From Geminisphaera colitermitum TAV2 (GTDB lineage Bacteria; Verrucomicrobiota; Verrucomicrobiia; Opitutales; Opitutaceae): DNA of 64,000 nucleotides. A model generated the notes under the pieces. It was not told where the DNA came from and searched no databases. It saw only the letters and a list, made by a program, of their open reading frames with translations. Shown piece by piece: positions 15,821 through 22,954 of the stretch. The DNA lies in contig NZ_ABEA03000040.1 in assembly GCF_000171235.2 (NCBI RefSeq), forward strand, positions 77-64,076. Direction: 5' to 3'. The translations under genes and the position numbers were made by a program. How positions within the stretch are numbered: the stretch's first letter is position 1; each line of letters starts with the position of its first letter.

Positions 15821-18504
15821 GGCGCTGGTAGTTGAGTAAACATTACACAGGGGAGATTTTCTGTGGACTTGTTGAGCACGAGGCCGGGCGAGAGTTCAAT
15901 GGCGTGGGCACGGACGGTTCCATCGTGGTCGTTGACGGCGATGTTGAAACGGAATCCGTCACGCAGGATCTCATCAGTGAGGCCAAGATCGGCGCGGGAG
16001 ATGCGTGCCTCGTATATCCGGTCCTGGCTGGCGACCGCTGGCTTTGAGGTGGAGAGTCGGATTGCAGGCTGGCTGTCGCGCGCGCCAACCGGGCGATTCC
16101 AAATCATGGTGAGCGGGCCGCGTGTGTCGTGATCCGCCAACTCAATTTTCCAGGAGCCGTTCTGGCCAGGGACGTCGATCACGCATTGCACGCTGTCTTC
16201 CTTCCACAGGGCGTTGGGTTCCTGTGTCTGCTGATGATGGTTGTCGGTGACCGCGATCCGAAGAAGCAGAGATGTGGTGTCCGCACCGATCCACACGCGA
16301 GCGGACAGGTTTTCCGGACCGCGCCAGCGTTGGTGTTCCAGTTGCGGATCGGCTTCGATGAAGGAGTGAACCTGCTCCTTGCGGTCCAGCGTAATCTCGG
16401 GCGCGCGACGACTGGCGTTTGTTGTTGAGGAGGAGGCGGGCAACGCGGGCAGGGCGGGGTCGTTAACCACGATGGCGGCGTAGCGCACCGGGATGAGGAA
16501 GCGCCCGCTCCAAGGAGAATTGACGTAATCGTAATCGACACGAAGACGGGCAGTCTGGCCGAAACGATAGGCCGGCCCTTGGGGCACGCGCACGGTCACG
16601 GCGGAGGTGATCTTTGAATGCGGCGGCAACATCAGGGCGGAGGAGGACGGCGGCGTGAGCACTTGCATGGTGAGGGGTGTCGTCCATTTCGTATTCACGG
16701 AAAGGATACGATCTGTGGGGTTGGTGAATTCGCAGGCAACGGTGAGCGTCTGGCCGGGCGCGGCATAGTAGACTCGGGTCGCGCCAGCAAGGCGTCCGGC
16801 GAGGGTGATGTCGGTCGCGTTTTCGGCGAGGAGATAGAGCGGCGTAGAGGCGGTGTTCACGACAACGGATTCGTCGGCGAGAGCAAGCGGTGTTGCGTTG
16901 CCGTTGATGTCAAGGAGGGAGGCGCGCGTGGCACCGGGAAGGCGGAGCAGGAGTTGTTCGTTTTGCGAGGCTACGTCGTCGTTCCAGAAAACGAGGAGGC
17001 GAGAAGAGGAATGGGGGGGGGGGGGGGATGTGTTGCTGGCATCGGGAGCGTCACCGTGAAGGAAGAGCCAGCGAGACGGGCCGGCATCAAGCTGGCGCAG
17101 AAAGGGGCGCGGAATGGCAAGACGGGCGAGGGTGTTGTAGGTGGTGAATACGGGCTTCGGCTGAAAATCACGGGTAACGAGGCCGTAGTTGTGCTCACCG
17201 TTGCCGGGATCGGTGCCGTCGTTGCGGAGATCATACCAGAGATAGCCGACGGCTCCACGCGAACGAGCGAAGGTTGCTTTTTTGACGAGGGTGATGGCCT
17301 GGTGTTTTTCCGCATCGGAACCGCCGATGGCTGTGATGGCGGTTTCGTTGAAAAAGAGGGGAGGAACGGGTTTTGGCAGGCTGGCGCGAAGGGTGGCGTA
17401 GGGGCCGTCAACAAGCTGGGAAAAGATGTCAAAGGCGCTGTGTTCGTGAGCCGCGTGAAAGTCGAAGCGAGGGCCGAGGGTGCGCATGACGCGCTCGTGC
17501 ATGTCGGGGTTGCGGAAGCGTCCGGCGTGCGGTTTGAGCGTGGCAAAACCCCCGCTCATGACTTTGGCGGCGGGGTCGGTGCGGCGGATTTCGTCGAGCG
17601 CGATGGTTGCAAGTTCGATGTATTGTTCGGTGGTGCCGCGCCAGAAGCCGAGGTCGGGTTCGTTCCACGGTTCCCAGAGCGGGATGCGGCCTTTGTAGCG
17701 TGTTGAAAATGTGGATACGAAGGTGCGCCATGCTTCGAGGTCGGGCGCGGAGCGGGTGATGTTGCGGTTGTTGTCTTTTTTGTCGGCAACGAGGGAAGGG
17801 TCCGCTGCCCATGCGGGTGTGTAGGCGAGGAGGACCTGACATTCGATGTTGAAGGCGTCAAAGGTGGCGAGCATGTCGTCCATCAATTCCCAGCGCCACT
17901 GGTCGCGCGCGGGCTGGATTTGTCCCCAAGAGGGATTGGAACGAATGGTCTTGGCTCCGACGAGTGCGGCGGCGGCGATTTCACGGTTGCGGAATGTGCG
18001 GTCGCGCTCGCGTTCGTGGTGGGCGACGACGCCGAGACGAAACGCGGGGCGCGCAGCGTTGGGGCCAGCGGGCTCCATGAAAGCGAATCGCTGGGTGCGG
18101 GTTTGCGGACGCGGGCGGGTTGTCGCGCTTGTCGCGGTTTCGGGGGTGAATTTCCACGCGATGCTCCAGACGCCGAGTTCCTTGCCGACGAGAGAATTGG
18201 GAAGCTGGGCACTGGCTCCGGGGGCAAGCGAGACCGGACTGTCAAGTTGTTGTTCGGGTTGACCGGAGGGAGGCGTGAGAGTGGCGGTGAAACGTCCTGT
18301 CTCCACGGCGTCGCCGGTGTTGGTCACCGTGAGGGCAAAGGTATCCGCTACAGACGGCGTGATGATAGAGAGTCCGTGGAGTTCGGGCGTGGTGACTTTG
18401 AGCGCGGCGAATGCAGGCAACACAAAGGTTGCTGAAAAAACAGCAAGGAGGGCAATGGCCGGATGGATGCGAGAGCGGCGAGTGAGGGAAGAGCGATAAA
18501 GCAT
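15817..18504 (-). CDS. secreted clan GH-A glycoside hydrolase with C-terminal CBM9-like domain
   Basis: 895 residues with a signal peptide (RSRIHPAIALLAVFSATFVLPAFA). After an N-terminal Ig-like domain comes a TIM barrel with the clan GH-A pair: acid/base Glu in WEPWNEPDLGFW (about 270) and nucleophile Glu in PLFFNETAIT (about 390). A beta-rich middle is followed by a C-terminal domain (RAPEITLDRKEQ... to GFRFNIAVND) resembling CBM9/DOMON-type sugar-binding modules. A G15 tract (C on the coding strand, 17013-17027) encodes an in-frame proline run in a loop (NTSPPPPHSSS). It is fourth in the minus-strand series from 20930. Probably a GH39/GH5-like polysaccharidase; specificity unknown. Confidence 0.85.
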   Translation of the reverse strand: MLYRSSLTRRSRIHPAIALLAVFSATFVLPAFAALKVTTPELHGLSIITPSVADTFALTVTNTGDAVETGRFTATLTPPSGQPEQQLDSPVSLAPGASAQLPNSLVGKELGVWSIAWKFTPETATSATTRPRPQTRTQRFAFMEPAGPNAARPAFRLGVVAHHERERDRTFRNREIAAAALVGAKTIRSNPSWGQIQPARDQWRWELMDDMLATFDAFNIECQVLLAYTPAWAADPSLVADKKDNNRNITRSAPDLEAWRTFVSTFSTRYKGRIPLWEPWNEPDLGFWRGTTEQYIELATIALDEIRRTDPAAKVMSGGFATLKPHAGRFRNPDMHERVMRTLGPRFDFHAAHEHSAFDIFSQLVDGPYATLRASLPKPVPPLFFNETAITAIGGSDAEKHQAITLVKKATFARSRGAVGYLWYDLRNDGTDPGNGEHNYGLVTRDFQPKPVFTTYNTLARLAIPRPFLRQLDAGPSRWLFLHGDAPDASNTSPPPPHSSSRLLVFWNDDVASQNEQLLLRLPGATRASLLDINGNATPLALADESVVVNTASTPLYLLAENATDITLAGRLAGATRVYYAAPGQTLTVACEFTNPTDRILSVNTKWTTPLTMQVLTPPSSSALMLPPHSKITSAVTVRVPQGPAYRFGQTARLRVDYDYVNSPWSGRFLIPVRYAAIVVNDPALPALPASSSTTNASRRAPEITLDRKEQVHSFIEADPQLEHQRWRGPENLSARVWIGADTTSLLLRIAVTDNHHQQTQEPNALWKEDSVQCVIDVPGQNGSWKIELADHDTRGPLTMIWNRPVGARDSQPAIRLSTSKPAVASQDRIYEARISRADLGLTDEILRDGFRFNIAVNDHDGTVRAHAIELSPGLVLNKSTENLPCVMFTQLPAP
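17013..17027 (-). repeat. 15-base C tract (coding strand) inside the hydrolase gene
   Basis: G15 on the plus strand, read as C15 by the minus-strand gene and translated as consecutive prolines. A one-base change would truncate the enzyme after about 490 residues. Confidence 0.85.
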
Positions 18505-18516
18505 GGTGGCGTGCAG

Positions 18517-19176
18517 TTATTTCTGGATACGGCTAATTTTTATCTGATCGACCCAGAGCGCACCGCCGCCGGTTTTCCACTTTGAGAAGGGCAATGCGAA
18601 TCCACGCAGGCGGAGGGGGAGATCGAGGCGTTGGTTTTTGTCTCCGCTCCACGGTTTACCGAGGCCGGTGGAGGCGTCTGGCGTGATGGTGTCGAGAGTC
18701 CACGAGACGGTTGACCATCCCGGTTCGCCGGGGGTGAGCGGGGCGGTGAGTTGCCAGATTTCCCTGCCTTGATCGCTGAGGCGCAGGGAGAGGCGTGTGC
18801 ATTCGGGGCCGAGTTGTTCGAGGCAGACGCGAGCGGTGATTTTGTATTTGCCGGGTTTGTCAATGAGGACATCGCCGGGAACCTGAAGGTGGCCTGCAAT
18901 GTGTTTCCCTTCGTGCGCGGGCCATTCGAGTTTGAAAACCGCTTTGCCAACGGCTTGGGGCGCGGGAGAGATTTCGCACACGATGCCATCCGGTGCTTTT
19001 TGTTCGGCACCGACCGTCGGGTTGGCGGAAAAATCAAGCGTGGTTTCGGCGGCGCTTAATGTGCCTGCGAGAACGGTGGCGAGGGTGAACGTGAGGGCAA
19101 ATAACATCGTCACGCGGCCGATGGCAGGGAGGACAACGGGATACGGGTTTCTGGTGTAGTTGAATTTTTGTGACAT
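18517..19176 (-). CDS. secreted beta-sandwich protein, possible carbohydrate-binding module
   Basis: 219 residues with a signal sequence (VTMLFALTFTLATVLAGTLSAAE). The mature part looks all-beta and ends with ALWVDQIKISRIQK, the typical last strand of carbohydrate-binding jelly rolls (CBM4/CBM22-like architecture). KPGKYKITARVCLEQLG and the WSTVSWTLDTI strand fit the same fold. No catalytic motif is seen. It precedes the clan GH-A hydrolase by 12 bases on the same strand and could deliver substrate to it. A G9 tract (C9 on its coding strand, 19206-19214) lies 30 bases upstream of the start. Confidence 0.75.
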   Translation of the reverse strand: MSQKFNYTRNPYPVVLPAIGRVTMLFALTFTLATVLAGTLSAAETTLDFSANPTVGAEQKAPDGIVCEISPAPQAVGKAVFKLEWPAHEGKHIAGHLQVPGDVLIDKPGKYKITARVCLEQLGPECTRLSLRLSDQGREIWQLTAPLTPGEPGWSTVSWTLDTITPDASTGLGKPWSGDKNQRLDLPLRLRGFALPFSKWKTGGGALWVDQIKISRIQK

Positions 19177-19268
19177 GGAATTGACAAAGGAGATATGGAA
19201 TGGCCGGGGGGGGGAGGGACCAATGCCAAACGAAATGGGATGCGAATTTCTCGCGCCGCTGTTTTCTT

Positions 19269-19925
19269 TTATTGCGGTTTTACGATGACGATTTCCGCCG
19301 CCCGTTCGGGCGTCATGATTTCGACATGCAAATCGGCAAAGCCAAAGGTCGCCTTTCCCGAATGACGGTCATACGCCACACCGTCGGCCGAGAGGGGATT
19401 CAGGCTCCGGGCGGCCACCGTCCACACACCAGCGGCTTCGGTGTCGGTCAGTATCATGAACTTCGGCATGCCTTGGATTTCCGCCATTCTTCTGGGATGA
19501 GTATTGTTGTGTGTTTTGGTGAGGTAAAAATTGGTGCCGTATCCCCAGGCGTCCTTGAGTTTTTGGTTGTTGGGACACGAGAAGTCCCGGCGCAAGGTTG
19601 CGCGTTCGTTGTTGGCGACGCCTTTTACCAGATAGGGGGCGATTTCCTCCTGCCAGATTTTCTTTTCGTCGTCCGTTTTATCGTCGGCGTGCGTGGGTAG
19701 CAGGTCCTTGTTATCAACCGAATACTGATAAAACGAAAATGCCCATTGGCGCATGTTGCTCAGGCATTTCGTCTGCCGAGCCTTGTTGCGAACCGCGCCC
19801 ACGGTTGGGACAAGGATCGCCGCCAGAATTCCGATAATGGCTATGACCGTCAGCAGTTCAACCAAGGTAAACCCCGGCTGGTTCCGACGGGGCTGGGCTC
19901 GGATGTAGTGGTAATGCCGTGACAT
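19269..19925 (-). CDS. type II secretion/pseudopilin-like protein (prepilin N-terminus)
   Basis: 218 residues. A basic leader ends at G, followed by FTLVELLTVIAIIGILAAILVPTVG, the prepilin peptidase signature with Glu at +5 and a hydrophobic helix. The globular part (CLSNMRQWAFSFYQYSVDNKD...) and its tail (YDRHSGKATFGFADLHVEIM) fit the large DUF1559/PulG-like class found as single genes in Planctomycetes and Verrucomicrobia. It would be processed and anchored at or extruded from the inner membrane. It sits between a PEP-CTERM protein and a carbohydrate-binding protein in the same direction, linking it to surface polysaccharide capture. Confidence 0.88.
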   Translation of the reverse strand: MSRHYHYIRAQPRRNQPGFTLVELLTVIAIIGILAAILVPTVGAVRNKARQTKCLSNMRQWAFSFYQYSVDNKDLLPTHADDKTDDEKKIWQEEIAPYLVKGVANNERATLRRDFSCPNNQKLKDAWGYGTNFYLTKTHNNTHPRRMAEIQGMPKFMILTDTEAAGVWTVAARSLNPLSADGVAYDRHSGKATFGFADLHVEIMTPERAAEIVIVKPQ

Positions 19926-19961
19926 GGGATTGGGGGAGGGAGGATTTTTGGTGATGCGGTT

Positions 19962-20930
19962 TCAGCGGCTGGCGCGACGGCGGATGATCGCAACGGCGAG
20001 GAATGCGCCCGCACCAAGGAACAGCGCGGTGGTCATGGGTTCAGGAACCACAGGCGCGTCAGCTTGCGAAACGGTGATGTGGTCGAGCGAATAGGCAAGC
20101 GATTCGGTGTTGTCGGCGGTGAGATCTTTGATGGCAAATTGCAACCACTGACCGGCGTTGTCGGCGGCGATACTCCGGTAGTCGAGCGTCAGGCCGGCTG
20201 TGACGGAATCATAGGTTGTCGAGCCGTTGTTAATGCTAACCGTCCATGTACGCGTCGCTGGGTCGGAAACCACCGTGAAGAAGTAGGTGACACCCGCCTC
20301 GGCTTTCATGGTGGTTTTAACCAGCGTGGAGGAGCCAGTGCCATTGCCATCCCCCAGTTCCCAGTAAGACGTGGAGTTTCCTGCCGTTGAAGTGGTCTGT
20401 ATGAGCCAGGTGTTGCCGCTACCAGTGCTGGCCACTCCATTGGTGGAGGTATCGGCAAAAATGGCATACTGCGGGCCGCGATAGCTGCTGGCGGTGATGG
20501 TGCTTGGATCGTTTTCGAGGCGGAAATAAAAGCTGTAAGTGATGGTACGAGCGAGATCGATGACGTCCGTTTCCAGTTTGCGTATGGCGGCGGCGGAGCG
20601 GGAGCCGCTCGTAATCGCCGTCGTATCCATGACGAATTTCAGGTGATTTCCGCCGCCGGTGTAGAGCGGGGAGGTGTTGGAAACGCCGGTGGAGGCGAAG
20701 GTGGCGGAGCCGTCTGTGACCGCGTTTTTGATCGCCCACGCGTTTCGCCAGACGCCGCCGTTTTTGCCCGTCCATTGATCAACTGATGAGGTTCCTTCGC
20801 CATCGGCAAAATCAAGGGTGAGCGTGACGGCTTTGGCCAGAGTCGAGAAGGCAAACAGCCCAAGGGTAACGGCCAGCACGGAGACCGTGCGCGAACGAAT
20901 GGCAATGATGTTGAGGAAACGAGATTTCAT
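19962..20930 (-). CDS. PEP-CTERM sorting domain protein
   Basis: 322 residues: N-terminal signal peptide (TVSVLAVTLGLFAFSTLAKA), a beta-rich, Ser/Thr-rich middle resembling a lectin-like jelly roll, and the C-terminal VPEP motif followed by a hydrophobic helix and RRR tail. The tail is the sorting signal recognised by an exosortase (EpsH-type), which is not in this window. It is the first gene of the 20930-to-13265 series and is divergent from the LacI gene at 21323, the usual arrangement for a regulator and its target. Likely displayed on or released from the cell surface to bind polysaccharide. Confidence 0.88.
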   Translation of the reverse strand: MKSRFLNIIAIRSRTVSVLAVTLGLFAFSTLAKAVTLTLDFADGEGTSSVDQWTGKNGGVWRNAWAIKNAVTDGSATFASTGVSNTSPLYTGGGNHLKFVMDTTAITSGSRSAAAIRKLETDVIDLARTITYSFYFRLENDPSTITASSYRGPQYAIFADTSTNGVASTGSGNTWLIQTTSTAGNSTSYWELGDGNGTGSSTLVKTTMKAEAGVTYFFTVVSDPATRTWTVSINNGSTTYDSVTAGLTLDYRSIAADNAGQWLQFAIKDLTADNTESLAYSLDHITVSQADAPVVPEPMTTALFLGAGAFLAVAIIRRRASR

Positions 20931-21322
20931 GGCGGTGGCGTATTGGTTGATTTCTATTTTGCCCGAAGCCGAGGCGTTCGGAACTAATGGGAGACAATAA
21001 GAGAATCACAGAATCCGTTCCTATTGGAGGGACATGCAATCCGGGCAGACTGTTACCCGTAACAATAAGCTTACAATGTACCCGCATAAATCGCGGTCTC
21101 GCGACCCAGTGCCACCAGACGGGATCTACGAAACATCCTCTGAGCCGCCGCAACATCTGCTCACACGGCAATCCGGTTGACGCGGCAGTTTGACTGCGGA
21201 AAATCCGCAACGTGATTGAGCGTTTTTCCAAGTTGTCTGTCCGAAATGGGGTTATGCAATTTTCTGCCATTAAAGAGCACCCTGATCCACCGATAACGGA
21301 TCGGCGCCAACTGCGTTAACGA
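20931..21322. other. divergent control region between PEP-CTERM and LacI genes
   Basis: 392 bases without a gene. It contains the palindrome at 21051-21064 and probably both promoters. The LacI-proximal part (AACGGATCGG, GCGTTAACG) is rich in short inverted motifs but I cannot assign a start site. Confidence 0.5.
21051..21064. promoter_or_regulatory. candidate LacI-type operator TGTTACCCGTAACA
   Basis: An inverted repeat TGTTAC/GTAACA around a CC centre, midway between a LacI-family gene and the divergent PEP-CTERM operon. A related perfect palindrome occurs at 22893-22909 upstream of another glycan gene, sharing TGTTA...TAACA. Binding is inferred. Confidence 0.45.
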
Positions 21323-22447
21323 ATGATCCGCCGTATGAGTAAACGCTCCCCCTCCCCCCCTCCCCCCCCTGCCGAACCTACGACAACCCGCGTAACGCTC
21401 GCTGACATCGCCGCCGCCGCCCGGTGTTCGCTCATGACGGTGTCGCGCGCACTGCGGTCGCATCCAAGCGTCGCCACGGCAACCCGGCAACGTATCCAAA
21501 AACTGGCGACGCAACTCGGCTACCGGCCCGACCCCGAAGTCGCCCGGCTCATGGGACGCCTCCGCACCAGCCGCCTCGCGGGAGCCGAAGTCATTGCGTG
21601 GATCACCGCCGAACCCACGCGCGACGGCTGGCGACGCTCGCCAGCCAGCGCCGCGATCTTCGCCGGGGCGGAGACGCAGGCGCGACGGCTCGGCTATCGC
21701 CTCGAACCATTCTGGCTGCGCGAACGCAACATGACGCCCGCCCGCCTTGGCGGGATATTGCGCAGCCGCGGCATTCGCGGCGTGCTCGTCGCCCCCATGC
21801 CCAAGTCCGGCACATGCATCGACGCCGATTTTGGCTGGGAACACTTTGCCGCCGCCTGCTGCGGATTCTCGCTCGCCCAACCACGCCTCCACCGCGCATG
21901 CAGCCAGCAATACCAGACGCTCGGCATCGCCTGGCGCGAACTCACCCAACGCGGATACACGCGCATCGGTTTTGTCCTCTCCATCGAATCCAACCAGCGC
22001 ACCGACGGCATGTGGCTTGCCAGCTTCCTCGCCCGCCAGCACTCCCCTGCCCTTCCCACCACCGCATCCGCTGCCCCCGTATTCACGCCAGCCAACGTCC
22101 CGCCGCTCGTCATGGACGGATGGGAACCGGCCAAACTCCTTGCCTGGTTCCGCGAACACCAGCCCGATGCTCTCATTGGCGGAGCCGCCGATGCCGCCCT
22201 TTTGCGCGCCAACGGAATCCGCATTCCCGAAGACTGCGCCTTCGCGCACATTAACATCATCGGGCAACCCGCGCCCGTCGCGGGAGTAAATCACCACATG
22301 CCCGAACTCGGCGCCGCCGCCCTCGACCTCGTCATCGAACAACTCAACGCCAGCCAAACCGGTCTCCCCGCCGTTCCCAAAATGGTGATGGTCGATTGCG
22401 CTTGGAACGAGGGCCCCGGCGTTCCTCCAAAACCACTGAAAATTTAA
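21323..22447 (+). CDS. LacI-family transcriptional regulator
   Basis: 374 residues. After a short proline-rich prefix encoded by three C runs (21348-21369) comes the helix-turn-helix VTLADIAAAARCSLMTVSRALRSH, the YRPDPEVARLMGRLR hinge-proximal region and an effector domain (GYTRIGFVLSIE, RIPEDCAFAHINII). It is a paralogue of the regulator at 12136 with the same opening codons (MIRRMSKR). Position divergent to the PEP-CTERM operon suggests it controls that operon through the palindrome at 21051-21064. The ATG at 21323 keeps the conserved start in frame. Confidence 0.92.
   Translation: MIRRMSKRSPSPPPPPAEPTTTRVTLADIAAAARCSLMTVSRALRSHPSVATATRQRIQKLATQLGYRPDPEVARLMGRLRTSRLAGAEVIAWITAEPTRDGWRRSPASAAIFAGAETQARRLGYRLEPFWLRERNMTPARLGGILRSRGIRGVLVAPMPKSGTCIDADFGWEHFAAACCGFSLAQPRLHRACSQQYQTLGIAWRELTQRGYTRIGFVLSIESNQRTDGMWLASFLARQHSPALPTTASAAPVFTPANVPPLVMDGWEPAKLLAWFREHQPDALIGGAADAALLRANGIRIPEDCAFAHINIIGQPAPVAGVNHHMPELGAAALDLVIEQLNASQTGLPAVPKMVMVDCAWNEGPGVPPKPLKI
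21348..21369 (+). repeat. C5-T-C7-T-C8 tract in the LacI N-terminus
   Basis: Translated in frame as serine and prolines right after MIRRMSKR. The interrupting Ts should make this copy more stable than the pure C12 of the paralogue. Confidence 0.85.
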
Positions 22448-22520
22448 CCACAAAGACACCGCGGCACAGAGAATCTTAGAGCGGCAGAACCGCAACCGAA
22501 GCAAGCGAAGGAAGATTGAC

Positions 22521-22780
22521 TCACGCAGAGACGCAAAGGCGCAGAGAAGAAACTGATTTTTGGGAGGTTCTAAAAATTCATTTTTGCACAGAAGAGAACC
22601 AAGAAAACGAAGATAAAGACAGGGAGCATAACTTGTTTAATTTATTTATTTTCAATAGGTTATTAAAAACAAAAATTCCATTTCAATTGATTGTCTTCGT
22701 TTTCTTCGTTACCTTCTGTGCAATTTTTAGAACCTCCCTTTTGTTGTTTGTTTTCTCTGCGCCTTTGCGTCTCTGCGTGA
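22521..22780. repeat. two concentric palindromic repeats (family B around an inner unit)
   Basis: Outer arms at 22521-22552 and 22751-22780 carry the CACGCAGAGACGCAAAGGCG motif and its reverse. Inside, arms at 22562-22620 and 22691-22738 (GGGAGGTTCTAAAAATT..., ...AATTTTTAGAACCTCCC) pair with each other, around an AT-rich centre. The outer motif is a variant of the repeat at 46271-46380. Confidence 0.8.
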
Positions 22781-22892
22781 GATTTCTTCTGCCTCGTTCC
22801 ATAGGAAAATCATGCTCTTCTGTGCACGATTTTTCAGGATAGTATCACAAAATTCTTACCCACGTGACTCTGTGGTGATTTTCCGTCCTCGT

Positions 22893-22909
22893 ATTGTTAC
22901 GCTAACAAT
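22893..22909. promoter_or_regulatory. candidate operator ATTGTTACGCTAACAAT
   Basis: A perfect palindrome with 7-base arms around CGC, 46 bases before the start at 22955. Its core TGTTA...TAACA matches the candidate operator at 21051. Likely bound by a LacI-type regulator; which one is unknown. Confidence 0.5.
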
Positions 22910-22954
22910 CCGGTAACCTTGCCACTCCCCCCCCTCCTCCCCCTGCTTGCCTCC

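Larger units (their letters stand above)
22448..22954. other. gene-free region with nested palindromic repeats and a putative operator
   Basis: 507 bases between a LacI gene and the 22955 gene. I see no ORF with coding character. It holds two concentric inverted repeats and, near the 3' end, the palindrome at 22893-22909 and a C8 run at 22927-22934. Confidence 0.6.

Noticed and set aside
20931-21322. A small protein gene on the plus strand at 20987-21193
   Set aside because: No homology-like features and it overlaps the putative operator; codon use is not coding-like.
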